DNA of 64,000 nucleotides from assembly GCA_030247885.1 (NCBI GenBank), contig JAPDRO010000012.1, positions 744,001-808,000 of the forward strand. Reading direction: 5' to 3'. The notes below the pieces were generated by a model, which worked only from the letters and a program-made list of their open reading frames with translations, was not told the origin of the DNA and did not search any database. Position numbers and translations under genes: made by a program. Every line of letters starts with the position of its first letter. Position 1 is the stretch's first letter. Source of the DNA: Taxawa tesnikishii (nom. ined.) (taxonomy: Eukaryota > Ascomycota > Dothideomycetes > Dothideales). Positions 44,199 through 54,657 of the stretch are shown piece by piece.

Positions 44199-44977
44199 TC
44201 AGGAATCAGCAAACCTGACTCTCCGCTTTACTGGATCCCTGAAATGATGGCAAGCATAACCTGTGCGCGCTTTCTGCGTACTGGTTTACGGTCTTCATTG
44301 GCTAGATCCCTCAGAACACTGTCAGACTCGCCGCTCTGGTCGACAACAACACGGGCCCGATTGTCTTTGCTCAATCCTGGGATATCGGTCTTTTTCCTTG
44401 TCGGCTCGTCTACCTTAGCGTGTCATTTTCGAATGCGGACAGCAGCAAGATCGTTATATCCAGCGTATCTATAGCCCTATCGTCGCCGTTCTCAAACTGA
44501 GTAGACTGTGTGCTCAAGGCCGCCGAGAAGTCATTACACCGTTCTTGAAATTCTTAGTACCATATCAACCCGCCAGCCTTTTTCGTACGGTGCAATTGCC
44601 ACAATCTTGGCGAGCACTTTAAAGACGATACTCGGACGCGCTCATAGTCAATGCCAACTTTCCGTCTCACAAGATGGCTCGCGCAAGCCGACAAAGCGCA
44701 TTGCAAGGCGTGAACAAACTTGCGGTACTAACGTACGCACTATGCACACAAGCATCGACCTCTTCATGCTCGCCTTTAGCAGCTGTCAGCGGCCATATAG
44801 AGATAGGAAGATGGCACCATTCACCATCGATCTCCAGGTAGAGATGCTCTGGACCGACGATAGCATTGCGTTGGTTGTACAAATCACCTTTTGAGACTGA
44901 GTTGCCATCAATGCAGACGGGTCTTGATGTTCTGAGACCATATCGTCTCTGGTCGACAAGGGCTGTAATTCCCTCAT
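44199..44977 (-). pseudogene. unrecognised protein gene interrupted by several small frame breaks
   Basis: Consecutive minus-strand segments read as protein-like sequence in changing frames. Segment 1 (from the ATG at 44977) is acidic and polar. Segment 2 contains YNQRNAIVGPEHLYLEIDG. A likely intron starts with GTGCGT, followed by VLAKIVAIAPYEKGWRVDM. Next come FQERCNDFSAALSTQSTQF and LDITILLLSAFENDTLR, then DIPGLSKDNRARVVVDQSG and RDPVKRRVRFADS before a stop at 44199. Each junction needs only one or two bases, for example at the A/T run 44889-44892. The segments keep the same strand and order, which is not expected by chance. I do not know the family. It may be an intact gene hidden by assembly errors or a recent pseudogene, and it is divergent from the gene at 45192. 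Confidence 0.5.
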
Positions 44978-45191
44978 CACCAACGCCTTCAGTTTCCCTT
45001 GACCCACAGCCTGTTCGCAGCCCAACTTCTCACTCTCCACGAGTTCGTGATCGCGACAACAGCCGAGCCCAGCGGCCCCTCAATTGCCCCTCACCCCACT
45101 ATCGACCTCATCACCCGACGCAGCAAGCGCGTGGACTGGGTCGACAAGCTGCGAGTGTCGTGTGGCGCACGTCATCAGGCTTCCGTCTGTC

Positions 45192-45733
45192 ATGTTCTCC
45201 TCTAACCTCAGCGAACGCATCGAGAAATATTACCGACAGAAACCTGACTTCGTCTCTCTATCACAACAGCTACCGCCAACACTCCCAGAGAAGCAAGACC
45301 AGAAAGGATTCGATATTTTCGGAAATCGCATATACAAGCCCACCATGCCTTCTCATCCAGCAGAGGAGACTGCCACCGGCAGTGAGTCCTCACTGGCTAG
45401 CTATCGAGGAGCATAACTCACGTGGAGATGTATAGGCATCACCGACCAGATCGCAAAGGAGTCCTCCGAGTCGACCGCATCCAACGCTCCAATTCACAAT
45501 GCTGACACTGGTGCCACGAGCGGCGGTACTCAGTCAAAGGCAACCGTTCAGGACCACCAAGCTCCTCCTGTAAGCGTTCCACAATGCATTCTGCTGTGGC
45601 CTGCGGTTCGGCCGGACCTGTGACATCAAGGACAGAACTAACGATTCTATAGGGACCTGCCATGACGGAGAACATCGGCGACCCTGCAAGCAAAGAGGAG
45701 CTGAAGAAGAGGGCACAGGAGCTGAATCAATAA
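45192..45733 (+). CDS. small hypothetical protein
   Basis: Three exons, 45192-45381, 45436-45569 and 45653-45733, with consistent phases give 134 residues. Introns are 54 and 83 nt with GTGAGT/GTAAGC donors and TATAG acceptors. The protein begins MFSSNLSERIEKYYRQKPDF, has a Ser/Thr/Ala-rich polar middle and ends in a charged helix (SKEELKKRAQELNQ). It has no signal peptide or membrane span and looks mostly disordered. I do not recognise a family; the clean splicing and phase agreement are the evidence that it is real. Confidence 0.65.
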
Positions 45734-45850
45734 GGGCACTCGGGAACCGAAAGCTTGCCTGGTATCATAGGGATACGACTAGCACGGAGTATATAGTGTA
45801 CGACTTGCGCCAAACCAGCCAGTCAAGATAACCACTCCCTCAACATTATC

Positions 45851-46706
45851 TTACGGCAATATCTCCTTTCCTGCCCAATCCCAACACTTTCCTCTATCAT
45901 CCATCTTCCGACTTTTGACCACCTCGACTAGCTTCTCTGCTGCAAAGTCTGGAGTGAAGAGCTTCTCTTCCTTTACGTTGGCCCAAAACTCCTTGCTCAA
46001 ACCCGTCTTGACCGTGCCTGGATGCAGCGACACGGCCATGGCTTTCTCCCCGGCCGCAGTCTTCAAGTGATTGTCGAAGGTCTTCGTGATTTGATTCACC
46101 GCTGCCTTACTCGCTCTGTATGAATACCAGCCACCCAGTCCGTTGTCGGAAATGCTGCCCACACGCGCGGACATGATGGCCCACACTGCTGCAGGTGGAA
46201 GCTCGGAGGAGGTGGATAGAGTGGTGGATTTGCGAGGGAGCAGGGGGAGAAGTGTTTGATCATCATCAGGGGTCCCAGACTGTTGGTCTGAAAGGTGAGC
46301 AGCGCATCGTCGTACTTGATCTGCTGAGGAGACTTCTCGGGGTACAGCAGACCCGGAATCACGAAGGAGAGGTGGAGGTAACCGCTTTTCTTAGGGAAGA
46401 GCTTTGCACATTGTTCCGCTGCGTCTGCAATTGTGTTCTCGTCTACTCGTGCCCTCACCCGTCAGTTCCTTGATCGCAGCTTGAGCCGAAGCAAGAGAGT
46501 GGGAGCTTACCTAGGACATCGACCTTCAACACGTTTAGCCTATCTTCCTCGACATTGTTCAGCCCACTCAGGATGTTCTCCTTAGTCTGCTCGAGATCCT
46601 TGCGAGCGGTCGCTACGACGGGTAAAACGGTGGTCTTCAGTAGATGGCGGGACAGCGAGATGCCGATGCCGCGTGAAGATGGACTAATCAACGCCCATGG
46701 CTGCAT
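45851..46706 (-). CDS. short-chain dehydrogenase/reductase, with one apparent missing base
   Basis: Two exons, 46706-46511 and 46442-45851, about 262 residues. The N-terminal NAD(P)-binding loop reads ISPSSRGIGISLSRHLL, a variant of TGxxxGIG. TNSLGPLMMIKHFSP follows, then the active-site region GWYSYRASKAAVNQ with YxxxK and the loop LHPGTVKTGLS. It resembles C-factor (CsgA)-like SDRs; the substrate is unknown. At 46243-46247 (C5 in the sense strand) one more C is needed to pass from KHFSP to LPRKSTTL ... VWAIMSARVGSISDNG. The total length is one base short, consistent with a single deletion. Confidence 0.85.
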
Positions 46707-47133
46707 GCTGTCGTCTCCCGCAGAGAACAAGAAGGGACGGGAGCCATGTGAGCTAGGCAGACGACGGAGATGGGCTTGTTTGACTCTGGCAGATCCAACG
46801 GGAGCTTGGCCTTTTCCCCATCGTGAGTGCTGCCCATGCCCGTCTCCCCGTCTCCTCCGTCTCCCCGTTCCCCCGTTCCCCCGTTCCCCGTTTCTTGCGC
46901 TTCTGAGATTGACTCTCGTCTCGTCTCGTCTCGTCTCGGTAAGAGAGTGTGGGGGTGTCGGAATGACGACATGCTACAGGTGCATGTTGTATGCAGGTGC
47001 AAACAGGCCAAAGTGGGGACATCAGAAAAGTGCTTTGGCTTGAACGAGAACAACACAACTGCTTTGCCTTGGCCAAGCAGAAGCCTACACCGCAAGGCGC
47101 ACACAGCTGATCCACGTGAACTGGGAGGCAAGA
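46707..47133. other. bidirectional promoter region, SDR and RRP43
   Basis: No gene is supported. It contains a pyrimidine-rich microsatellite area (46839-46940) with CCGTTCC and CTCGT units. Confidence 0.45.
46839..46940. repeat. pyrimidine-rich imperfect repeats (CCGTTCC, CTCGT units)
   Basis: Imperfect CTCCCCGT/CCGTTCCC units to about 46890 are followed, after a short gap, by four TCGTC/CTCGT units at about 46917-46938. Confidence 0.75.
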
Positions 47134-48146
47134 ATGGCGAGCGCGCCCTCGGCCCTTTCGTTCTCATCTGAGACGTTTGCGAAACTTTCACCAGCTCCAT
47201 TTCTGCTCGCACACCTCAGACCGGCGTCCTCTTCCGCCCCTGCAACCCGCCCAAGCGGCCGCGCCCTTACGAGTTCAGAACTCCCACAATCAACACCGGA
47301 TCGTTGAGTCACGCCAATGGAAGTGCTGTTGTCAGAACGGGAGACACGGCGGTGGTATGCGGTGTGAGGGCGGAAATCCTGCGAGCGAGCGATATTCCAC
47401 ATCCTTACACTGCCGAAGCTGGAAGCAGGGAACTAGAAGAGTTAGGCCTCCTGGTTCCAAATCTCGAGTTAAGCACCGGCTGCTCTCCCGCCCATCTGCC
47501 AGGAAACCCACCCAGCACGCAGGCGCAGTCGCTTTCGCAACGGATCCTGTCACTGCTGCATGTCTCGAAACTAGTCAATGTGGATGACTTGCGGGTGCGA
47601 TATCAGCCACCGCCGACGGACGACGAGACGCCTGATGAACCACCGCCAGTCGTGACCAAGGCCTACTGGACTCTTTATATGGATATTTGGGTGATTGGAC
47701 TGGACGGCAACGCATTTGACGCTGCATGGGCTGCCGCGATTGCCGCACTCAGGGACGTGAAACTGCCAAAAGCGTGGTGGGATGCTGACCGCGAAGCTGT
47801 GGTGTGCTCAGACGCATTCTCTGAGTCAAGACAACTGACGCTAAACGGACTGCCCGTGGCGTCGACGTTTGCCGTCTTCAGCAACTCCAACTCTACCCTG
47901 GGACCACGGAAAGAGCCCGAAAGCTGGGTTCTTGCCGATCCGGACGAATTCGAGGAGGAGTTGTGCAATGAGACGGTGACGGTTGTGGTCACACCACAGA
48001 GAAACGGCAGCAAGGGAGGAATTCTCAAGATCGAGAAGAGCGGTGGTGGTGTTGTGGGAAAGGAAAGGCTGAGAGACCTCGTTGATAGGGCGGAGGATAG
48101 GTGGAGCGATTGGGAACGGGTGCTCATGCAGGAAAACACCGGATGA
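47134..48146 (+). CDS. RRP43: exosome subunit RRP43, with one apparent missing base
   Basis: The gene is intronless, about 337 residues. The N-terminal block ETFAKLSPAPFLLAHL and TRPSGRAL, then (in another frame) EFRTPTINTGSLSHANGSAV, then RTGDTAVVCGVRAEIL, is the characteristic start of RRP43, an RNase PH-fold subunit of the nine-subunit RNA exosome ring (nucleus and cytosol). The C-terminal RNase PH-like domain includes YWTLYMDIWVIGLDGNAFDA and a final charged helix. No catalytic residues are expected, as the ring is inactive in fungi. The frame break lies at 47269-47273 (ACGAG); one more G joins GRALT to EFRTP. RRP43 is essential in yeasts, so an assembly error is more likely than real loss. 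Confidence 0.88.
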
Positions 48147-48901
48147 GATTGAGGGAACCCAGGATGGTATAGTAACGGGGTGCGCTACGCACTGCGACCC
48201 CGAATTGCGTCGGGCGCTTTCGTAAGCAGCTTTGTGGTCAGCGAGCAGGTGGAGATCTTCGCTCGAATTGTGAGGATGGGTTACCGCGTATGGCATGGTA
48301 GCTGTCAGAGACCGGTGGCTTGTTCTATTGCGGGTTAGGAACACTCAGCGTGAGGCTTGTCCTGAGCGGACGAGCATGCTGCGTTGGCGCGAGGAATCTG
48401 AAACGGCTATCTGGTTCACGAAGACAGCCGAGAGCATGTTGTTTACAGCGACGGGGACAGTATCTTTGATTCGGGTGGAGCAACCATGAGCCGGATCTGT
48501 CGCGAGCTCGGCAGCCGTCCACCACAAGGGGCAAAGATTGCGGACTGACGCTGCACCGCAAGGTTCGGATGAAGATGACTTGGCGAGATTTGGGAAGGAG
48601 TCCTCTGAGTTCACATATATACTTCGTTCAGGAAGTGATGGGCACGGAAACGAAGTATACCATCACCATGAAGGAACTGCACCTTCCCCTCTACAGAGTC
48701 CAGTTCCAAGTTGTCGCTTTCAATCATCGCGTATCAGATGTCAGTCGCGAGGGACACAACAAGTGCGTCAATGGCATTCCTTGGTTCAGAATAACACTGA
48801 TTGAAACATCTTTAAAGAGCTGCCGCGTCTCAGAGCAGCAACCTACGGGTTCGTTATGTGTCTTTGCAATATCTGTTCGTAACACTGCGGCGGTAAGTCT
48901 C
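48147..48901. other. intergenic region between convergent RRP43 and Wbp11-domain genes
   Basis: No gene is supported. A minus-strand open stretch at 48345-48614 (89 codons) has no recognisable motif. Confidence 0.4.
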
Positions 48902-49756
48902 TCACAGATCTTCGTCTTCAACCTCCTCCATCTCCACCTTTCTTGGGTCCCGCTCCAATGCTCTTGTCTGCTCCTCCACTCCGTCTCCGTCAGATGCTCC
49001 GCCTGCATATTTACCACCTCCGGCGGCATCGTCGGCCATCATACTATAGCTCGCCTCCCTTTCAGCCTCTTCAGCCGCCTTTTGCGCATCCCCATACCCA
49101 GCCTTCTCGAGCTTGTCGAGCTCCTCGGGCTCCAGCAGCCTGCCTCCTTGACCTTTCGTCCTCGCGATGTTCTGCGCCACGGCCGCCGGGACAAAGCGGC
49201 GCGCCTCTTTCGCCAGATCGCGAACGACAGGCGCGGAGCTGTACACGGTCTGCGCGACTGCAGGCGCAGCGGGCTTGTCCTGGTTTTGGGGCTGGTGTCG
49301 TGGCTGTCGACGAGGAATTGGCGGTGGCGTATCGCGTGGCATGGGGATGTCACGGACATGCTCATCGGTGTCGGAACTTTCCTCGCGTCGATACGCGTCC
49401 CGATCATCTCTTCTCCTCTTGCCCAGACCACCTCGCCCGTCCCCAACACCCCTCCTTTCCTTATTCCCTCCCTGCCCAAAGCTCGGCGCGTTGTCCCCCA
49501 AAGCCTCCCTTGCCCTTCTCACCGCTTTCAGGTCTTTCTCCAGGCTGTCTAGCGTTTCTTTATCCTTTGGTCGTAACCCTCCATGCGACTCAAGCTCTTT
49601 CAATTCGTCTATTTGGCGTTGTATACGCTCGGGGTTGCGACGTGCGAGTTTCTCATTACGGCGAACGAGAGCTTCGGATTTCCCTTTCTTGAGTGCACGT
49701 GCTTTGTCTGCTTTACGCTGCGCCTGCGCTGGGTTGATCGTACGTTCTTTTGGCAT
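48902..49756 (-). CDS. Wbp11-domain splicing-associated protein
   Basis: A single exon of 284 residues. The start MPKERTINPAQAQRKADKAR with the following KKGKSEALVRRNEKLARRNPERIQRQI is the Wbp11 N-terminal domain (WW-domain-binding protein 11; S. pombe Saf1). The middle is rich in Arg/Asp and has a PPPIPRR proline motif that could bind WW or SH3 domains. The C-terminus has VPAAV and an acidic end (EMEEVEDEDL). Homologues are nuclear and associate with the spliceosome. The second half is low complexity, with no enzyme domain. Confidence 0.9.
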   Translation of the reverse strand: MPKERTINPAQAQRKADKARALKKGKSEALVRRNEKLARRNPERIQRQIDELKELESHGGLRPKDKETLDSLEKDLKAVRRAREALGDNAPSFGQGGNKERRGVGDGRGGLGKRRRDDRDAYRREESSDTDEHVRDIPMPRDTPPPIPRRQPRHQPQNQDKPAAPAVAQTVYSSAPVVRDLAKEARRFVPAAVAQNIARTKGQGGRLLEPEELDKLEKAGYGDAQKAAEEAEREASYSMMADDAAGGGKYAGGASDGDGVEEQTRALERDPRKVEMEEVEDEDL

Positions 49757-50366
49757 AGCGGTGGTTTTGAAGAGCTGTCAAAGCGTGTTTGCGCGCCTCG
49801 AAAAGACGCGGGAAAAGATGGAGACTTGTGTCCTCTCGCGGTGCCAGAATGGATTTGAGAGATAGAGATGCTGAAATAGCTTAGCACGCGTGTTCTTTTC
49901 AGAAGACAGTAGTGAGTGAGTAGAGACGGTAATTACTGTTACTGTCTGTATGTTGCGACTCGCTTGTTGGAAGGTTATCGGCATCAGATAAGATATCTCG
50001 TCGGCTGGGCATTGACGTCATTTCGCAAACTTCTCCAACATCCTCATCTCCAAAGATCATCTCCAAGCACGTTAACTTTACTCAAACCACACACTGCAAT
50101 ATGGCAAATCAGATAATCATGGAGATCACAAATGGAGCAATGGATGAGCCGTGAAGATGCCTTTCTTAGGCTTCGATTCGTGGTATCAGCTACTGGGGTT
50201 CTACACCCATCATAAGGTCATGCCATCAGTGTAAGATGTGACAATCCTTCCGTCTTCCTGTGCCACGTGTCCCCGATGTCAAGCACCAAACCGATTTCCA
50301 TCCAAGGTCGTCGTGTCACAGGTGAAGAAAGTCGAGGTCCAGCAGGCGAGATGTTGGTGGGGATGT
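49757..50366. other. intergenic region
   Basis: It holds the promoter of the Wbp11-domain gene and the 3' flank of the HSP12-like gene, both on the minus strand. No gene is supported. Confidence 0.4.
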
Positions 50367-50782
50367 CTATTTCTCTGCGAGAGATTGTCAGCTTTACGAG
50401 ATGAATGTAAGAGAAGTAGAGGTGGCAACTCACTGTTACCGCTGAGGGCGTCAGAGACGGACTGGGCAGCGCCGGAGAGGGTGTCCTGGGCGGACTGCAG
50501 GTAGCCCTTGCCCTCGCTCTGGGCGGAGTCCTTGTTGCTGGAAAAGGTGTCGGCGGCCTGCTGACCGGTGGACTTCTGGGACTCTGGCTGAAGGGAGCCG
50601 GCAACCTTGTCGGCGGTTCCGGTGACAGAGTCCTTGGCCTGATCAAGACCGGACCTGGTACGAGGTAAGCTTCTGCGTGCTCAAGGTGCTAACGGCGGCG
50701 GTGGTTTGGCTTACTTCTGGGAGTCTGGGGTCACGGAGTCCTTGAGGGAGGAGGACAGATCCTTGCGGCCGGCGTCAGACAT
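50367..50782 (-). CDS. HSP12: HSP12/HSP9-family stress protein
   Basis: Three exons, 50782-50715, 50654-50434 and 50374-50367, give 98 residues. The last coding exon is only 8 nt and completes the ending SGNKK. The N-terminus MSDAGRKDLSSSLKDSVTPD is nearly that of yeast Hsp12 and S. pombe Hsp9, followed by GTADKVAGSLQPESQKS and repeated amphipathic 11-mer-like segments, with no Cys or Trp. These proteins are disordered in solution and fold as helices on membranes, protecting them in heat, osmotic and stationary stress. The upstream region has a TATATA element and two AGGGG (STRE) motifs, in line with Msn2/4-type stress control. Confidence 0.93.
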
Positions 50783-50876
50783 GTTTGCGGATTTGGTGTT
50801 TTGGTTTGGAAAAGGTGAAGTGTGGATGCGGTTGAAGTTGTTGAGGATGAGATGAGGAATGGCTGTGCGAGAGAAG

Positions 50877-50920
50877 AGGGGTCAGTTATATAGAAGCGGG
50901 GGTGTTGATGTTTGGAGGGG
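50877..50920 (-). promoter_or_regulatory. STRE and TATA elements of the HSP12-like gene
   Basis: AGGGG motifs (CCCCT in the gene's sense) lie at 50877-50881 and 50916-50920, flanking a TATATA at 50887-50892, about 105 bases before the ATG at 50782. The arrangement matches stress-response promoters; the factor is inferred. Confidence 0.5.
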
Positions 50921-51203
50921 CAGCTGCAGGTGGGAAGGCCGGCTACGTCACACTGCTCCATTTGCTCCTTCTCCTTTGGTTCGTTTTGGCATTGGCACAG
51001 GGCAGGCGAGGGTCCAGCCGGGCAGCAACTGCAACAGCGAGCGACTAGCATAACAGAGAGCTCGCTACCGACTAGTAGAGAGCTCGCTATCGCCCGCCGC
51101 GTGCTGTTATTGGGCGCTGAGCACGTATCCGAAACTCTGTCACGCGCACTCCACATGCTGCTGCGGAGACGCTTTGGCACACCAACGTCAGAGTGATGGC
51201 ACC

Positions 51204-51260
51204 GCACAGCACAGCACAGCACAGCACAGCACGGCACAGCACAGCTCAGCACGGCACAGC
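51204..51260. repeat. (GCACA)n microsatellite
   Basis: About eleven GCACA-type pentamers with a few GCACG and GCTCA variants. Confidence 0.9.
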
Positions 51261-51290
51261 TTTCGACGCGAAGAAGCCACCGTGGCTCGC

Positions 51291-51314
51291 TCACTCACTC
51301 ACTCACTCACTCAC
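51291..51314. repeat. (TCAC)6 microsatellite
   Basis: Six perfect TCAC units. Confidence 0.95.
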
Positions 51315-51498
51315 AGACAAACAACAATCCACCGAGGCTGTCGCGCGACGTGCGCCACACTATGATGCGCCCAGTGCAGCCCAGCCCAGCAAGCAGTGAA
51401 TTGACGGTGATGGGCATTGTTACGTTACGCGCGTCTCGCACTCGTCTAACTCCGGTGGCAGCTGCATGCCACATCCACATCGCTTGCTTCGAGCGTGG

Positions 51499-51499
<1 letters not shown>

Positions 51500-51530
<31 letters not shown>
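51500..51530. repeat. (GCT)10 microsatellite
   Basis: Ten perfect GCT triplets with one extra G. Confidence 0.95.
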
Positions 51531-54500
51531 AACGGAGCAGTACGCCTAGCCATCGCCGATTCCTTCCAGACTTTACGTCGTGGTGTGACGTGACACAACA
51601 TCAGGGCTAGAGCACGCCTGGAGCGTGTTGCCTGAAGCGTGTTGCCTTTTCGACATGTGAAACGAATCGTGATTTGTTTTGCCAGACTTGCACACACTTG
51701 GTCGATGGAAGGCAGGAGAGACTTGGTATCGACGCCTGCTGTGCAGTTGGCTGGCGACTGGAGGACAATGCTGATAGGATCGAGCATCGTCCCGTCCAGC
51801 GAAGTCCGCATTGCCCTCGTGAAGATGAATGTGACCCGCCTTCTTGCCGACTCTTCTTCGATTTGGTTTCGGGTTCGGGTACGTACTAGAACCCGTCGAT
51901 ACGGAAACACATGCAACCGCTCATCACTCGCGTTGTGCTGCAAAGACACCCGAAACGTCTGTGGCAGCTCCCGGTTTGACCGACGGGACCCTGACAGCAG
52001 GAAGTGGAAGCCCCTTTCCAAAGCCGCACGACGATCAATGGAGCCTCGAGAATGATCTTCAATCCGACCGGCGCTGCGCTGCTCTTGGGTTACCGATGGC
52101 TCCAACTTTGACTCCACGTTTGTTTAGACAACACCTGTAACAATCTCCACACCTGATGTGAAGTTGCTTGTCCTTCAACGAGTAGTACCGTCAAGCTTCC
52201 TTAAGACACTGGTCAGGAGATGTCGTTTCGCTTTCACGAACCGTCTCTCGTCCATGATCCGTTTGGTCGAAATGAATAATCCGCAGCCAGGAGCCTGTGT
52301 TGTGTTCGGGTTATCGAATGACGGCCGTCCACACCGTTCGAAGTCGGTGTCTAACGAGCATTGACTATCAAGACGAGATGGGGGTCCCTCAACGGTTCTG
52401 CAACCAAGATGATGATTGGTTGCAGCTGCTCCAGCGTGTAGGTAGGTAGCCCACAATCCTCTTCAGACGATCGTTGATCTTCAGGTACTTTCAGTCTCCT
52501 GCTTTGTTCACAGGACACCAATGTCCTCATGTAACCATGACCAAATGTATCACCATCGCAGGCGGTTCGCTGATGGGGGCCTTGCGATCATCGAAGGCTT
52601 GTTGTCCACGCCATGGTGCCACTCCAAGTGGGAGGGTGACAATCCATGATCTTGCGTGTTGCCTTCCACTGTTATTCGCATACAACACGAGGTATGTGTG
52701 AGAGCTACCTTCTCTTTTTGTGCTTTTGAATCTTCCAGATCCCCAGTGGTCCATGTCTCAAAAGGGGTATCGGGCGTTTTCAAACAAGGCCAGATTCATT
52801 CAAGGCCACTCCTTCTAGTACACAAGGTCGATATAGGGGTTCGAAACAGCTCTCTAGGACGTTTGAAATACCGTGACTTTCTTATAGCGCTACTGAGGTG
52901 TAAGTGCCGGGAAGATTGGCGTGATCCAAAGCAAAGTGGCTTGTTGTCCACCCTGCTATGCTGGTTGCCTAGGAAAGTGCAGTAGTCATAGACTGTTGGA
53001 GCTGTAAGTTGTGGAAGAAAGGGGATTGATAGGAGCATAACGACTGAGTTGAACTCCCGACGTCTGACCATAGTCAACTACGTAGTCGCGTGATGAATAT
53101 CGCTTCGAAGAGCATCCGTGACGACCCTTCCATCGCAGTCACGTTGCCGTACGGACATTTCCCCCATGAACCCAATCCCTTGGAGCCAATAGCATCCACT
53201 TATTTGAAAGTCGATCGATCATCACGCTGTACATACATACGTGCCTTCGTGCTGCGGCTGAGTCGCCGCTTCGAGGCCAACGGCGCTGTACGTGAATTTA
53301 TCATGCAGCTCATAGCTCAAGACCATTCCCAAACAGGAACAAGTCACATATCATCGACTGCACTACAAAATCCAGCCTGCATCACAACATACTCTACTAG
53401 GCGCCATACCCCAACAGGAACATGAATCGGAACGGCACTACAATTGCAGCTGGACAACCACCTGCTAATTACACCCACAGTGACAGAGGTCAAGGCGCCA
53501 GCAGGTAAGTGACAGAGTCGCTGTCAGCTTCTCATTGGGCTGTGGCCCCTTCGGGCAGGGGAAGGAAACGGTCATCCGGTCCGCTTTCGGCAAGGCACTC
53601 GCACTGGATTGGTCACTTCACCGTCTGGCGGGTGCGAACCTTGCTTTTCAGTTGGGGATGCCCTAGTCGCCGTGCCGTGTTTGTCCCACCACGCCTGCAG
53701 CAATCTCGAGGCGGGCGTGGCGGTCCACGCCGTCTTCTTGATCTGCCGATGTTCCCCTCACTCTCCTGTCCCGTATTAGCCACTTGCAGCAACGTGTAAC
53801 CCCAAAGTTTCCGTCCGGGGAGTTGGGACATGTTACCCAGTAGCCCCGAGGCGGCGAATCGGCCGCTGAGGCGTGATGATCGTTCCGAGACAGGAGGGAT
53901 AGGTATTGGTTGTTACGAACCTTCTGAAATCGATACCGTACTTTTCGTAACACCAAGGCATGAAGGCCATGGGAGTGAGCTCTATGCAATCTTGCGCTGT
54001 CTTGACTATATTTCCTATGATGAACAAGAAAACGAAAAAACATACCATCACAATTGAGCAAGTGGAAGGATACCGGATTTACTTGTGAACAAGCATCGCG
54101 TGCAGAAATAAGGTTTTGGGTTTGTTCAGCATGGTGCTCGTCTTAGCAATGGACCAAAGTCCATACATACCGCCGTGCTGAAGACCCAAGGCTAGCTATG
54201 TTAGCGAAGGTGTTGAGGTCAACGGAGTGATCCCAACCCATAGAAGCCTCTCGCTATCGTACCCTATCCCATTAACCCAGATACGCATCCATAACGCCAA
54301 TATTCTCTTTCCCACATGTCATGTACACGAAACCCAGACCCATGTATACTCATGTTCCTTTAAATGCAACTTGTAGCATGCCGTGCCCTGTCCCCTTTGA
54401 AAATCCCATGAATAAGCCTTCGTCGCATTGCTCTTTGACGAGTGGCCCCGTAGATTCCTAAACAATCAAGTGGTATCATGCGACTGTGTCCCCCAAAAGA

Positions 54501-54657
54501 AACCGATGCCCGCAATCCCAAAACCAGTTGCAACGTAGTAACAATGGTTGGCGCTCCAGAGTGTATCCGCTATGCTGATAGTATCGAAAGGGAAGCGCGC
54601 GAGTGGAAAAGAGATTTCTCTGAAAACTGCCAAGCATGAAAACTACTCTCACTATCG

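Larger units (their letters stand above)
50921..54657. other. gene-poor stretch of 3.7 kb
   Basis: No gene model is supported. The first 600 bases carry three microsatellites. Open stretches such as 51446-52117 (minus, 223 codons, containing a poly-Ser run from the GCT repeat) and 53663-54061 (minus) show no family motif, splice logic or biased composition. No terminal repeats or transposase motifs were seen. Confidence 0.4.

Noticed and set aside
44121-44474. Plus-strand open frame of 117 codons
   Set aside because: The minus strand at the same place reads as coherent protein segments, so this is the antisense shadow.
48569-49552. Long plus-strand open frame (327 codons)
   Set aside because: Most of it is antisense to the Wbp11-domain gene, whose protein is clearly recognisable; this frame has no motif.
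51446-52117. Minus-strand open frame of 223 codons
   Set aside because: It ends in poly-Ser from the GCT repeat, has no motif and no splice logic, and the plus strand is equally open.
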